From an uncultured Porphyromonadaceae bacterium (GTDB lineage Bacteria; Bacteroidota; Bacteroidia; Bacteroidales; Muribaculaceae), in NCBI GenBank assembly GCA_947178565.1, contig CAMWYV010000003.1, positions 1 to 14,663 of the forward strand: a stretch of DNA of 14,663 bases, read 5' to 3'. The notes beneath the pieces are model-generated. The model was not told the origin of the DNA and searched no databases. It saw only the letters and a program-made list of their open reading frames with translations. This document shows positions 1-7,892 of this stretch, piece by piece (positions within the stretch are counted from its first letter, which is position 1; every line of letters begins with the position of its first letter). The position numbers and the translations under genes were made by a program.

Positions 1-65
1 CGAACCTCGCAAAAGGAATGTACATAATCCGCTTCGCACGACGCACATTCAAAATCCGCCTCTAA
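1..65 (+). CDS. 3' end of a gene ending in a probable type IX secretion sorting tail (partial)
   Basis: The first complete codon is at base 3 and the frame runs 20 codons to TAA at 63-65. The visible residues are NLAKGMYIIRFARRTFKIRL. The pattern L-x-K-G-[MIV]-Y-[IV]-[IV] followed by a short basic beta strand is what the last residues of type IX secretion (Por) C-terminal sorting domains look like in Bacteroidetes. Such tails direct outer-membrane export and are then cleaved. If this is right, the gene to the left encodes a secreted or surface protein. Only 20 residues are visible, so nothing can be said about the body of the protein, and a chance frame of this length is possible. The other two + frames have stops at 25-27 and near 101-103 and encode nothing recognisable. 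Confidence 0.5.
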   Translation, partial: NLAKGMYIIRFARRTFKIRL

Positions 66-98
66 TCCCCCCAATCTGTTTTTCATGCCACCTTGCTT

Positions 99-112
99 GT
101 TGAATATTCAAC
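99..112. repeat. 14-bp perfect palindrome, candidate operator
   Basis: GTTGAATATTCAAC reads the same on both strands. It lies 78 bases upstream of the in-frame ATG at 190 and 117 bases upstream of the TTG start at 229. It also overlaps the weak promoter-like pair GTTG / TACTTTTA. A dyad of this length in a short intergenic region is compatible with a binding site for a dimeric repressor, but no regulator is identified. Confidence 0.35.
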
Positions 113-189
113 TTGTTTGTACTTTTACGGCATATTTAGCGAACAATCCATTCTTAATCGCTCTTATATACATATAAGCTATTTAATTT

Positions 190-216
190 ATGAGTAAGAG
201 ACCGGCTGAATTATAG
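190..216 (+). other. Nine-codon ATG-to-TAG frame, in phase with the AsmA-like gene
   Basis: ATG at 190 opens the peptide MSKRPAEL and stops at TAG 214-216. It is in the same reading frame as the AsmA-like gene, whose first usable codon downstream is TTG at 229. The AT-rich stretch before the ATG is what is usual before Bacteroidetes starts. The frame may be a short leader, or the real N-terminus of the AsmA-like protein interrupted by an amber codon (a CAG-to-TAG change would join them). The two cannot be separated from one sequence. Confidence 0.4.
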
Positions 217-220
217 CCGG
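202..220 (+). other. Hairpin just before the AsmA-like start
   Basis: CCGGCT (202-207) pairs with AGCCGG (215-220) around a seven-base loop. It covers the TAG stop of the short frame and is followed by CAAAAAAATTG, which leads into the TTG start. There is no U-run in the + direction, so it does not look like an intrinsic terminator. It could influence initiation at 229. Confidence 0.4.
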
Positions 221-228
221 CAAAAAAA

Positions 229-3200
229 TTGAACCGAGTGGATACTAAAGACGAAAACAGAGATATTTCCGTTAAAAGGAAAAAATCGGGCATACGTAAA
301 ATTCTCAAATGGGTACTTTTGCCCATAGCCATCCTGTTACTGCTTGTTATTGCCGCGATAAGCATAGGGGTGTGGATGCTAAGTCCTGATGAGCTTACTC
401 CGATGGTGAGCAAATATTCAAGCAAATATCTCGATGCAGATGTGACAGCCGCAAAGGTTGAACTGAGTTTCTGGTCAACCTTCCCCAAGGTATCGCTTGA
501 AGTCGATGACCTCACCATTGTGAGTCACACCCTCAAAGATGTGCCTGACAGCATTCGCCGTCAGCTTCCGGCTAATGCCGACACACTTCTCACACTAAAG
601 AACTTTGACGGTGGAGTAAACATCTGGGCGCTAATGGGAGGCACAGTGATGCTCTATGATGTGACTTTCCGCGAGCCCGATGTAAATATCGTGCAGGTCA
701 ACGACTCGGTGGCGAACTATCTAATCGTTCCTCCCACAGCCGATACCACTGACACTAATCTCCCATACATAAGCATTGACCGCTTCGCGATTGAAGGCGG
801 AGCTCCTGTCAGGTATTTCTCGCTTGCCGACTCCATCGACTTGTCTGTCAAGATAGCGGAAGCAACTCTCGCCGGAAATTCAGCCCCTGTATATGCAATC
901 GATATTGACGGGACAGGCGGCGGAGAGATTATGCCGGGACTGTGTCTGGGCGACATTACATTCGGTGTGAACGGTAGAGTGGACTGGAATCAGCGGCAGC
1001 CGAATCACATTGATCTTAAAGATTTCATTGTCAGCGCAAACAATATAGGCATCAAGATCAACACTAAGGTAAACTTTGAGAAATCTCCCGTAATAGAGAC
1101 ACTTACCCTCTGCGGAGAAAAAATAAAGATAGCAGATCTGATAGCAATGGTGCCTGAGCACTATCTGGAATCGCTGAAGCAGATTGACACCGATGTGCAG
1201 CTCGATTTCAATGCCGAACTTCTGAAGCCATATCAGATTGAATCGAAATCACTCCCTGCGCTCAAAGCAAGCGTACGGATTCCGGGAGGGTATCTCAACT
1301 ATGACCGTATGGCGCTGAACTCGCTCCGCGCGGATATAAACGCCCTGCTGCCTGACGGCAATCCCGAGCTCGCTCAAATTAACATCAACGAACTTGCCGT
1401 GCAGGGAAGAAGTTTGAAATTCACTCTTGAGGGACTTATCAGAAATCTAACGGCGGATGCCGAAGTTGACGGCAGATTCCGCGGACAACTCAACACCTCC
1501 ATGCTACCCGGAGCACTCTGGCGCAAACTCAAATGGCGTGCCTCCGGAGTGATAGACGGTGATACGCGCCTCCGTTTCCGCCTCAGTGAATTCAATCCCA
1601 AGCAATTCCATAGGGTAAAGGCAGACGGCAATGTGGCGCTCCGCAATTTCGCTCTCACATCTGCCGGAAACGATATTGTCCTGACTACCGGCAATATGAA
1701 AATGTCGTTCGGCACATCAGCCAAAATCACGATAGCCGACTCCCTTCGGGCTGATTCATTGCTGAAAGTGAGCCTTAAAGCCGATACGATGCTATTTCGC
1801 GGCGAGGGCATGAACCTCAGTGCGGCAGATGCCGATTTTGTACTTGCCGCACGGAATGTTGCAGGGAGTATGGATACCTCAAGAATCAATCCTATCGGTA
1901 TCGCACTCAGAGCTGCGAGGCTGAAGCTCACCGTTGACAGCGATTCGGTGAATCTGCGGCTGCGCAACGCAGCAGTCAAAGCGACCTTGAAACGTTACGG
2001 CAATTCGGCAAAAGCTCCACTGCTCAATCTTGACCTCTCAGCCGAGAGAATGCGGTATCGCGATGAAATAAACTCCATGTCGCTCTCCAATGCATCTGCA
2101 AATCTCACTCTGCATCCGATTGTCCGCAGACGTGCGGTAAGAGACTCCATTAGCCGGAGGCAACTCCGTGACCGTGTGCGTAACTCCGACAGCATTTCGC
2201 GCTCAAGCGGTAAAGAAAACATGGATTTCGGAGTTGACCGTACCCTTTCATCACTCCTTCGCAAGTGGAAAGCGGAAGGGAGCGTGAAGGCACGTCGCGG
2301 CAGACTCGTAACCCCGTATTTCCCTGTACGGAATACTCTGCGCAATCTTGACATGAGTTTTTCTACAGACAGTGTGGTGATACGCAATACCGGATACACC
2401 CTCGGCAAGAGCGACTTTGTGATCAACGGCAGTATCAGCAACATTGCCCGCGCTCTCACATCACGCCGCGGCTCTCCGCTCAAGATTAAATTTGACATTC
2501 AGAGCGACACTATCAATATTAACGAGATATATGAGGCGGTGAGTGCCGGTTCCACTTTTGCCGAGCGGCTTGCCAAAGGTCAGGTCACTCTCGTTCAGAC
2601 CGACGATGATGATGCGCGTCAGGCAGCAATCAAGAAAGAGACAGACACCTATGACACTCCGGCGTTTATCGTGCCGAGCAACATTGATGCGAGTCTCAAT
2701 ATCAAGGCAAAAGAGGTTCTTTATGCCGACATCTGGTTCCAGAAACTTGACGGCAAGATCGGAATCAAGGACGGTGCCGTGCATCTTGACCGCCTCGCGG
2801 GATACACTCCCATAGGATCAATGGATCTGACGGCTCTCTACTCCGCTCCCACCAAGAAAGACATTCATTTTGCCGCAGGAGTGGTTGTGAGAAGCCTCCG
2901 TCTGAAAGAATTCCTGAATCTGCTCCCGCAGATAGACACCGTACTCCCCCTGCTTCGTGAAGTCAACGGCATTATCACCGCCGATGTGGCTATGAATACT
3001 GAGATCGATTCGATGATGAATCTCAAGTTCAACACTTTCAAGCTCGTAATGAAGCTCACCGGCGATAGCCTTGTACTCGTTGACAACAAGACCTTTGAGA
3101 AGATGGCGAAGTGGCTCATGTTCAAGAAAAAAGATCGCAATCTCATCAACAGTATGAAGGTGGAGCTTATGATCAAGGATACCAAGCTGGATGTATTCCC

Positions 3201-3666
3201 GTTTGTATTTGACCTTGACCGATACAAGATAGGCGTGAGCGGACACAATACTCTGGATATGGATCTCGACTACCACATCGCGGTGCTCAAATCACCGATT
3301 CCTTTCAAATTCGGAGTCAACATCAAAGGTAAGCCGGGACACCTCAAAATCAGGCTCGGCAGGGCAAACTTTGATGAAAACAAGATTGCGTTCAGCCATC
3401 AGCTCACCGATACGCTGAGAATGAATCTGGTAAATGAGATCCGTGAGGTATTCGAGTTCGGAGCGCGCACAGGACGCCACACCAACCTCATTCTTAGAAA
3501 TCCGAAAGAATATGCGGGCGAATTTATGGTTGCTGACACCCTCACCCACGAAGATTCCCTTATATTCATTCAGGGAGGAGCTATCGACGGACCCGCCGTG
3601 CCTCCTTTCCCGATGGATGACAATACTGTCAAACACCAGAAGAAAGACAAGAAAAAACGCCACTGA
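229..3666 (+). CDS. AsmA-like family protein, large inner-membrane-anchored envelope protein
   Basis: This 1145-residue protein has a basic cytoplasmic N-terminus (about 1-27), one membrane segment (about 28-50) and then a very long beta-rich domain facing the periplasm. The segment after the membrane anchor (SPDELTPMVSKYSSKYLDAD, then a run on valine/leucine-rich strands) and the C-terminal half fit AsmA-like proteins of Bacteroidetes. Relatives in the AsmA/TamB group are thought to form lipid-transport or envelope-homeostasis bridges. Residues 633-658 are unusually rich in arginine and serine (10 Arg in 26), and the last dozen residues are lysine-rich. The start is uncertain: TTG at 229 is the first start codon after an in-frame TAG at 214, GTG at 238 would also keep the anchor, and the next ATG at 376 would lose it. 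The gene overlaps the next by one base (TGATG). Confidence 0.85.
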   Translation: MNRVDTKDENRDISVKRKKSGIRKILKWVLLPIAILLLLVIAAISIGVWMLSPDELTPMVSKYSSKYLDADVTAAKVELSFWSTFPKVSLEVDDLTIVSHTLKDVPDSIRRQLPANADTLLTLKNFDGGVNIWALMGGTVMLYDVTFREPDVNIVQVNDSVANYLIVPPTADTTDTNLPYISIDRFAIEGGAPVRYFSLADSIDLSVKIAEATLAGNSAPVYAIDIDGTGGGEIMPGLCLGDITFGVNGRVDWNQRQPNHIDLKDFIVSANNIGIKINTKVNFEKSPVIETLTLCGEKIKIADLIAMVPEHYLESLKQIDTDVQLDFNAELLKPYQIESKSLPALKASVRIPGGYLNYDRMALNSLRADINALLPDGNPELAQININELAVQGRSLKFTLEGLIRNLTADAEVDGRFRGQLNTSMLPGALWRKLKWRASGVIDGDTRLRFRLSEFNPKQFHRVKADGNVALRNFALTSAGNDIVLTTGNMKMSFGTSAKITIADSLRADSLLKVSLKADTMLFRGEGMNLSAADADFVLAARNVAGSMDTSRINPIGIALRAARLKLTVDSDSVNLRLRNAAVKATLKRYGNSAKAPLLNLDLSAERMRYRDEINSMSLSNASANLTLHPIVRRRAVRDSISRRQLRDRVRNSDSISRSSGKENMDFGVDRTLSSLLRKWKAEGSVKARRGRLVTPYFPVRNTLRNLDMSFSTDSVVIRNTGYTLGKSDFVINGSISNIARALTSRRGSPLKIKFDIQSDTININEIYEAVSAGSTFAERLAKGQVTLVQTDDDDARQAAIKKETDTYDTPAFIVPSNIDASLNIKAKEVLYADIWFQKLDGKIGIKDGAVHLDRLAGYTPIGSMDLTALYSAPTKKDIHFAAGVVVRSLRLKEFLNLLPQIDTVLPLLREVNGIITADVAMNTEIDSMMNLKFNTFKLVMKLTGDSLVLVDNKTFEKMAKWLMFKKKDRNLINSMKVELMIKDTKLDVFPFVFDLDRYKIGVSGHNTLDMDLDYHIAVLKSPIPFKFGVNIKGKPGHLKIRLGRANFDENKIAFSHQLTDTLRMNLVNEIREVFEFGARTGRHTNLILRNPKEYAGEFMVADTLTHEDSLIFIQGGAIDGPAVPPFPMDDNTVKHQKKDKKKRH

Positions 3667-4409
3667 TGTTTGAGCTGCAGATAGAGCGCTTCATGAAGCG
3701 CCACAATTATACATCCCTCACCCCGCGCGCCGCGCTTATCGATATGGACGGTACGCTATACGATTCCATGCCGCGCCATGCGCAGGCGTGGATGAGAATG
3801 GTGGGCGAAATCGGTATAGATGCTACTGCAGAGGAGTTTTTCATGTATGAGGGTCGCACCGGTGCTTCTACCATCAACATTTTGTTTAACAGAGCGTTTG
3901 GAAGAGATGCCACCAAGGATGAGATCAAAGAGCTGTACCACCGTAAAACCATATATTTTTCTGAATTGCCAGATGTAAGTTCCATGCCCGGAGCGCAGAA
4001 GCTCCTTGCTTATCTACAGGATATAGACATGAAGCGTGTGCTTGTCACCGGATCCGGGCAAAGCTCGCTAATTAACCGTCTTGAAGAGGACTTTCCGGGC
4101 GCGTTTCCGGTAGATATGAGAATCACAGCGCGTGATGTTGTCCATGGCAAGCCCGCCCCGGAGCCGTATCTTGCCGCGATGAGAAAAGCAGGTGTCACTC
4201 CGCAGCAAAGCATAGTGATTGAAAACGCTCCACTCGGAGTAGAGGCAGGAGATGCTGCCGGTGCCTTCACTATCGGAGTGACTACCGGACCGGTACCACG
4301 GGAAATGATGGAAGGTGCCGGGGCGGCGATAGTGTTTCCCGATATGCCGGCTCTGGCTGAACATATGCCCGGACTATTGAATGAAATAGCACTGTTTTCC
4401 AACAACTAA
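3666..4409 (+). CDS. HAD superfamily hydrolase, beta-phosphoglucomutase-like phosphatase
   Basis: A 247-residue haloacid-dehalogenase-type phosphohydrolase. Motif I is IDMDGTLYDSM, with nucleophile D26 and acid/base D28. Motif II is the Thr in VTGSG (T128). Motif III is the Lys of HGKPAPEP (K162). Motif IV is IENAPLGVEAGDAAG (E186-N187). The helical segment after motif I is a C1-type cap, as in phosphoglucomutase-like and sugar-phosphate phosphatases. The substrate cannot be read from the sequence. Motif IV has Asn where beta-phosphoglucomutase has a second acidic residue, which argues for phosphatase rather than mutase activity. Its ATG overlaps the stop of the AsmA-like gene by one base, so the two are cotranscribed. 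A second Met at residue 10 (3693) could be the true start. aroB follows after 13 bases. Confidence 0.85.
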   Translation: MFELQIERFMKRHNYTSLTPRAALIDMDGTLYDSMPRHAQAWMRMVGEIGIDATAEEFFMYEGRTGASTINILFNRAFGRDATKDEIKELYHRKTIYFSELPDVSSMPGAQKLLAYLQDIDMKRVLVTGSGQSSLINRLEEDFPGAFPVDMRITARDVVHGKPAPEPYLAAMRKAGVTPQQSIVIENAPLGVEAGDAAGAFTIGVTTGPVPREMMEGAGAAIVFPDMPALAEHMPGLLNEIALFSNN

Positions 4410-4422
4410 AAATCACAAAACG

Positions 4423-5499
4423 ATGTTATCACCGCAATCCCAGGAACTCATTTTCACCAACAACGTTGCCGATGCAATAGATACATGGGTAGAGAAATCC
4501 AAGCCTTCAAAGCTCTATGTGATAGCCGACAGCAATACCGCAACCCTATGTCTGCCGCTTATTGCAGAAAAAAGTGACAATGTAGCGAACGCACACAGAA
4601 TTGTGGTTCCGACAGGAGAGAAACATAAGAATCTGGAGACTTTGGCAAGCATCTGGACGAATCTCTGCAATAGCGGAGCATCGCGCAGCTCTGCGGTGAT
4701 TAATCTTGGCGGAGGGGTTGTCACCGATATGGGAGGATTTGCCGCGGCGACCTTTAAGAGGGGCATCCGGTTTTTAAATGTTCCCACCACATTACTTGCT
4801 GCAGTAGATGCTGCTGTTGGCGGTAAAACCGGAATAGACTTCAATGGCTTCAAGAATGAGATAGGAGCTTTCTGCTGCGCCGATGCGGTGATAATCTCCA
4901 CACTCTTTTTCCACACTCTGCCACATAGCGAACGCCTGAGCGGATTCGCCGAGATGCTGAAACATTCTCTTATTGCCGGAGGAGATTCTTATGCCAGACT
5001 CACCCGGAACAAGGATATTGACACTGTATCGCCCGATTTTCTTGCTTTACTGAAAGAGAGTGTGCTGGTGAAGAAAAATATTGTGGATCAGGATCCGACT
5101 GAAAAAGGACTGAGAAAGGCTCTTAATCTGGGACATACCGCCGGACATGCATTTGAATCTTACGCACTTGAAAAAGGAACACCGGTGCCTCACGGCTATG
5201 CTGTTGCCTGGGGATTGGTGATTGATCTGATTCTCTCGCATCTGCGCCACGGCTTCTCATCAGAAACCCTGCGCGGTGCAGCAGCTTTCATTGAGGAGAA
5301 TTATGGACGAATCGCATTTGACTGCAGCGACTATGACGCGCTGATTGATATTATGCGTCATGACAAAAAGAATGCCGGAGACGGCACTATCAGTTTCACG
5401 CTTCTCCACTCTCCGGGCAATCCGGATGTGACCGCCACGGCTTCTCCAGAAGAAATCACCGCGGCACTGGATATTTTCCGCGACTTATTCCACATTTAA
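4423..5499 (+). CDS. aroB: 3-dehydroquinate synthase
   Basis: This enzyme converts DAHP (3-deoxy-D-arabino-heptulosonate 7-phosphate) to 3-dehydroquinate, the second step of the shikimate pathway to aromatic amino acids. It uses NAD and a divalent metal in the cytosol. The 358-residue length fits the family. The dinucleotide- and substrate-binding stretch is clear at about residues 96-132: GGGVVTDMGGFAAATFKRG, then NVPTTLLAAVDAAVGGKTG. The metal ligands are present in the C-terminal half: the Glu of FAEMLKHSLI, the His of NLGHTAGHAFE and the His of VPHGYAVAWG. It is the last gene of the + strand unit that begins with the AsmA-like gene. Its stop lies three bases from the stop of the convergent methyltransferase gene, with no room for a terminator between them. 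Confidence 0.96.
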   Translation: MLSPQSQELIFTNNVADAIDTWVEKSKPSKLYVIADSNTATLCLPLIAEKSDNVANAHRIVVPTGEKHKNLETLASIWTNLCNSGASRSSAVINLGGGVVTDMGGFAAATFKRGIRFLNVPTTLLAAVDAAVGGKTGIDFNGFKNEIGAFCCADAVIISTLFFHTLPHSERLSGFAEMLKHSLIAGGDSYARLTRNKDIDTVSPDFLALLKESVLVKKNIVDQDPTEKGLRKALNLGHTAGHAFESYALEKGTPVPHGYAVAWGLVIDLILSHLRHGFSSETLRGAAAFIEENYGRIAFDCSDYDALIDIMRHDKKNAGDGTISFTLLHSPGNPDVTATASPEEITAALDIFRDLFHI

Positions 5500-5502
5500 A
5501 TC

Positions 5503-6870
5503 TTAAAACGGCAATGGCGGAAGTGCGTCAGCATTAATGTTGGCACGTATTCTCCATTCCGCCGGATATAGATTATTGGCTCTGTTACCGAGATTTTTCA
5601 CAAATCCGAGCGGCAAGCCTCCGTATGTCAGCAGCACAATTCCTTTTTCAGTATCTGCCGGCAGAGTCAGTGCCTCGCATCTGAGATACTTTAGCGCGGT
5701 GAACCGGTCAACCTCCACCTGCTGCCATTTGCATGGGTTGAGCAGCAGGCTCTGCGCTAGATTCTGAGTGGGAATAAGATCTTTCCCTTTTATCACGGCA
5801 ATAGGAATTTCGGGTCGGAGTTCCTGCGGCATAGATTGCGCAAGTGCAGAAATTGATAGCGCCATAACACGGTCGTTATCAACCGCTATCTCAACTTGAG
5901 CCTCCGAGGTCAACCAATCGGCAACGTCAACCTTAGTGGGAGCCTTTTTAACTCCTTTCTGTTTATTTTTTGTATGAGAGGATGAGTCAGAGTGCGGTTT
6001 GCGCACCACAGCAATAAATAGACCCTCGCCACGGGTAATTCCGGGAATAAATCTGTAGCAAGGAATTACCGTGTCTATACCCGGAGCTATTCCCCACGCC
6101 TCATCCACAGGAATATCAACCGGCTCTGCATCATATTCATCTACTATCCACTGCACCAATTCCTCGTTCTCAATACGATTGAATGTGCAGGTGCTGTAAA
6201 CAAAATACCCACCCGGAGCAAGTGCTACCCACAGATTGGCAACAATCTCCCTCTGCCTTGCGGCACATGATTCAACCAATCCGCTACTCCACTGCGCCAC
6301 CGCCTCGGAATCTTTTCTCATCATACCCTCGCCGGAGCATGGCACGTCTGCGGCAACCACATCAAAAAGTCCTTTATACTTCCTGAATATTCCGGTATCG
6401 GCATTTGTGACTTTAACGTCGGAATATCCCCATTTAGCAAGATTCTCACGCAGAATATCCGCGCGTGTATGCACAAATTCATTAGCAACCACAACGCTAC
6501 TTTCCGGCAGGGCATCTATTACCGCAGTAGTCTTGCCGCCCGGAGCAGCGCAGGCATCAAGCCATCTCACCGGTTTTCCTCCGGCAAGAGTCCGTGCTAT
6601 ATGGGCGATAAACATAGAGGCTGCATCCTGAACATAATACATCCCCTGGTGTAAACGTGGGTCAAAAGTAAACGAACCTCTTTCCGGGAAATAAAAACCG
6701 GAATCCCACCACGCCACCTGATCGGCGGCGGGTAGAACACCGGTAAATTTAGCTCGGTTAATGCGCACCGACACCTCTGGCGCGGTGTTGGCAAGAGTAT
6801 CGGCAAGCCCGCTGAACTGCGGAAACCGATACCCCTCTATCATATCTACAAAGCCCTGCGACAGAGCCAT
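5503..6870 (-). CDS. rsmF: RsmF-type rRNA cytosine-C5 methyltransferase (NOL1/NOP2/Sun family)
   Basis: An S-adenosylmethionine-dependent enzyme that methylates carbon 5 of a cytosine in rRNA, 16S rRNA in the E. coli RsmF case. The catalytic domain has the SAM loop DACAAPGGKTT (about 105-115), motif IV DVPCSGEG with C178, and motif VI YSTCTF with nucleophile C228. A polar, lysine-rich linker (about 300-320) leads to a C-terminal domain. That domain ends in YGGLPLGFVKNLGNRANNLYP, like the PUA-like RNA-binding end of RsmF. I chose the ATG at 6870 (455 residues). It begins one base after the pfkA stop, whereas the longer TTG frame from 6900 would overlap pfkA by 29 bases. The base that is modified is inferred only. 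It is the last gene of the four-gene - strand operon. Confidence 0.87.
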   Translation of the reverse strand: MALSQGFVDMIEGYRFPQFSGLADTLANTAPEVSVRINRAKFTGVLPAADQVAWWDSGFYFPERGSFTFDPRLHQGMYYVQDAASMFIAHIARTLAGGKPVRWLDACAAPGGKTTAVIDALPESSVVVANEFVHTRADILRENLAKWGYSDVKVTNADTGIFRKYKGLFDVVAADVPCSGEGMMRKDSEAVAQWSSGLVESCAARQREIVANLWVALAPGGYFVYSTCTFNRIENEELVQWIVDEYDAEPVDIPVDEAWGIAPGIDTVIPCYRFIPGITRGEGLFIAVVRKPHSDSSSHTKNKQKGVKKAPTKVDVADWLTSEAQVEIAVDNDRVMALSISALAQSMPQELRPEIPIAVIKGKDLIPTQNLAQSLLLNPCKWQQVEVDRFTALKYLRCEALTLPADTEKGIVLLTYGGLPLGFVKNLGNRANNLYPAEWRIRANINADALPPLPF

Positions 6871-6871
6871 A

Positions 6872-7852
6872 TCAGATAGAGAGACGGCGCAGAGTGTCAA
6901 GCAGCGCGCGATTTATAGGCTTGTCGTATTTGGTAGCCTTTGAGAAAGGCACATAAACGATTTCATCGTTTTTGATACCGATCATCACATTACGCTGGTC
7001 ATCCATCAGCGCATCTATTGCAGCGGCACCCATACGTGATGCGAGAATACGGTCATGTGCTGTGGGAGAGCCGCCTCGCTGCAGGTGTCCGAGGATAGAC
7101 ACGCGCACATCGTAGCCGGGATATTCGTTCTTAACACGTTCAGCCATTCCCATAGCACCACCGGTGACAGGACTCTCTGCAACAAGCACGATCGATGAGT
7201 TTTTGCTCTTACGGAAACCGTTCTCGATGAGTTCGGCAAGCTGGTCAACCTCCGTAGAGATTTCAGGAATAATCGCCGCCTCAGCTCCTGATGCGATAGC
7301 GCCGTTAAGGGCGAGGAAGCCGGCATCTCGACCCATTACCTCTATAAAGAACAGGCGCTCGTGGCTTGTTGCGGTGTCACGAATTTTATCGACACATTCC
7401 ATAATGGTATTGAGTGCGGTATCATAGCCGATAGTGGTATCGGTGCCATACAGGTCATTGTCAATAGTACCGGGCAAACCGATACAGGGGAAATTGAACT
7501 CGTTGGCGAATACTCTCGCACCTGTGAGCGAACCGTCACCACCGATGACCACCAGTGCGTCAATCTCATGGCGGCGGATATTGTCGTATGCAAGCTGCCG
7601 ACCCTCGGGAGTTGCAAACTCAGGGCATCTCGCGGTTTTTAGAATAGTACCACCCATCTGAATGATGTTACTCACATTCTGAGTTCTGAATTCCTGTATC
7701 TCATCCGAGATAAGACCTTTATATCCTCTGTAAATGCCTTTAACCTTGAACCCGCTGAAAATAGCCGAGCGGGTAACGGCGCGGATAGCGGCGTTCATTC
7801 CGGGGGCATCACCTCCTGAGGTGAGAATACCGATGCATTTAATTTCTGACAT
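6872..7852 (-). CDS. pfkA: ATP-dependent 6-phosphofructokinase
   Basis: Phosphorylates fructose 6-phosphate to fructose 1,6-bisphosphate, the committed step of glycolysis. The protein has 326 residues, close to the usual 320 of bacterial PfkA. It shows the ATP loop [15 protein letters not shown] (11-25), GGDGS (104-108), PGTIDND with catalytic D131, MGRDAGFLA, and [15 protein letters not shown] near the C-terminus. Gly107 in GGDGS and Gly128 in PGTIDND are the residues found in ATP-using enzymes; pyrophosphate-dependent ones carry Asp and Lys there. The gene sits 40 bases after the small membrane protein gene and one base before the methyltransferase, so it is probably in the same transcript. 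The 40-base gap is AT-rich and could hold an internal promoter, but no good -7 match is seen. Confidence 0.96.
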   Translation of the reverse strand: MSEIKCIGILTSGGDAPGMNAAIRAVTRSAIFSGFKVKGIYRGYKGLISDEIQEFRTQNVSNIIQMGGTILKTARCPEFATPEGRQLAYDNIRRHEIDALVVIGGDGSLTGARVFANEFNFPCIGLPGTIDNDLYGTDTTIGYDTALNTIMECVDKIRDTATSHERLFFIEVMGRDAGFLALNGAIASGAEAAIIPEISTEVDQLAELIENGFRKSKNSSIVLVAESPVTGGAMGMAERVKNEYPGYDVRVSILGHLQRGGSPTAHDRILASRMGAAAIDALMDDQRNVMIGIKNDEIVYVPFSKATKYDKPINRALLDTLRRLSI

Positions 7853-7892
7853 AAATTTATGTATTAGTGTAAATTATATATTCGCTTATTTG

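Larger units (their letters stand above)
66..228. other. Intergenic region upstream of the AsmA-like gene
   Basis: About 160 bases lie between the partial upstream gene and the AsmA-like gene. The region becomes AT-rich from about base 100. It holds a 14-bp palindrome (99-112), a weak resemblance to the Bacteroidetes -7 element (TACTTTTA at 120-127, preceded by GTTG at 99-102 with a 17-base gap), a nine-codon ATG frame (190-216) and a hairpin (202-220). I see no clear terminator for the upstream gene and no RNA gene. Confidence 0.5.

Noticed and set aside
1374..1979. A 201-codon open frame on the - strand inside the AsmA-like gene
   Set aside because: It is a shadow of the + strand gene: Ser/Arg/Leu-rich, no domain, and fully contained in a well-supported long coding region. 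The same holds for the - strand frame at 1995-2498.
6871..6900. A 10-residue longer methyltransferase beginning at TTG 6900
   Set aside because: It would overlap the pfkA 3' end by 29 bases, and the ATG at 6870 sits directly after the pfkA stop. The extra residues carry no domain.
7809..7824. Near-perfect palindrome TCACCTCCTGAGGTGA near the pfkA start
   Set aside because: It is within the codons for the conserved ATP loop LTSGGD, so the sequence is explained by protein coding.
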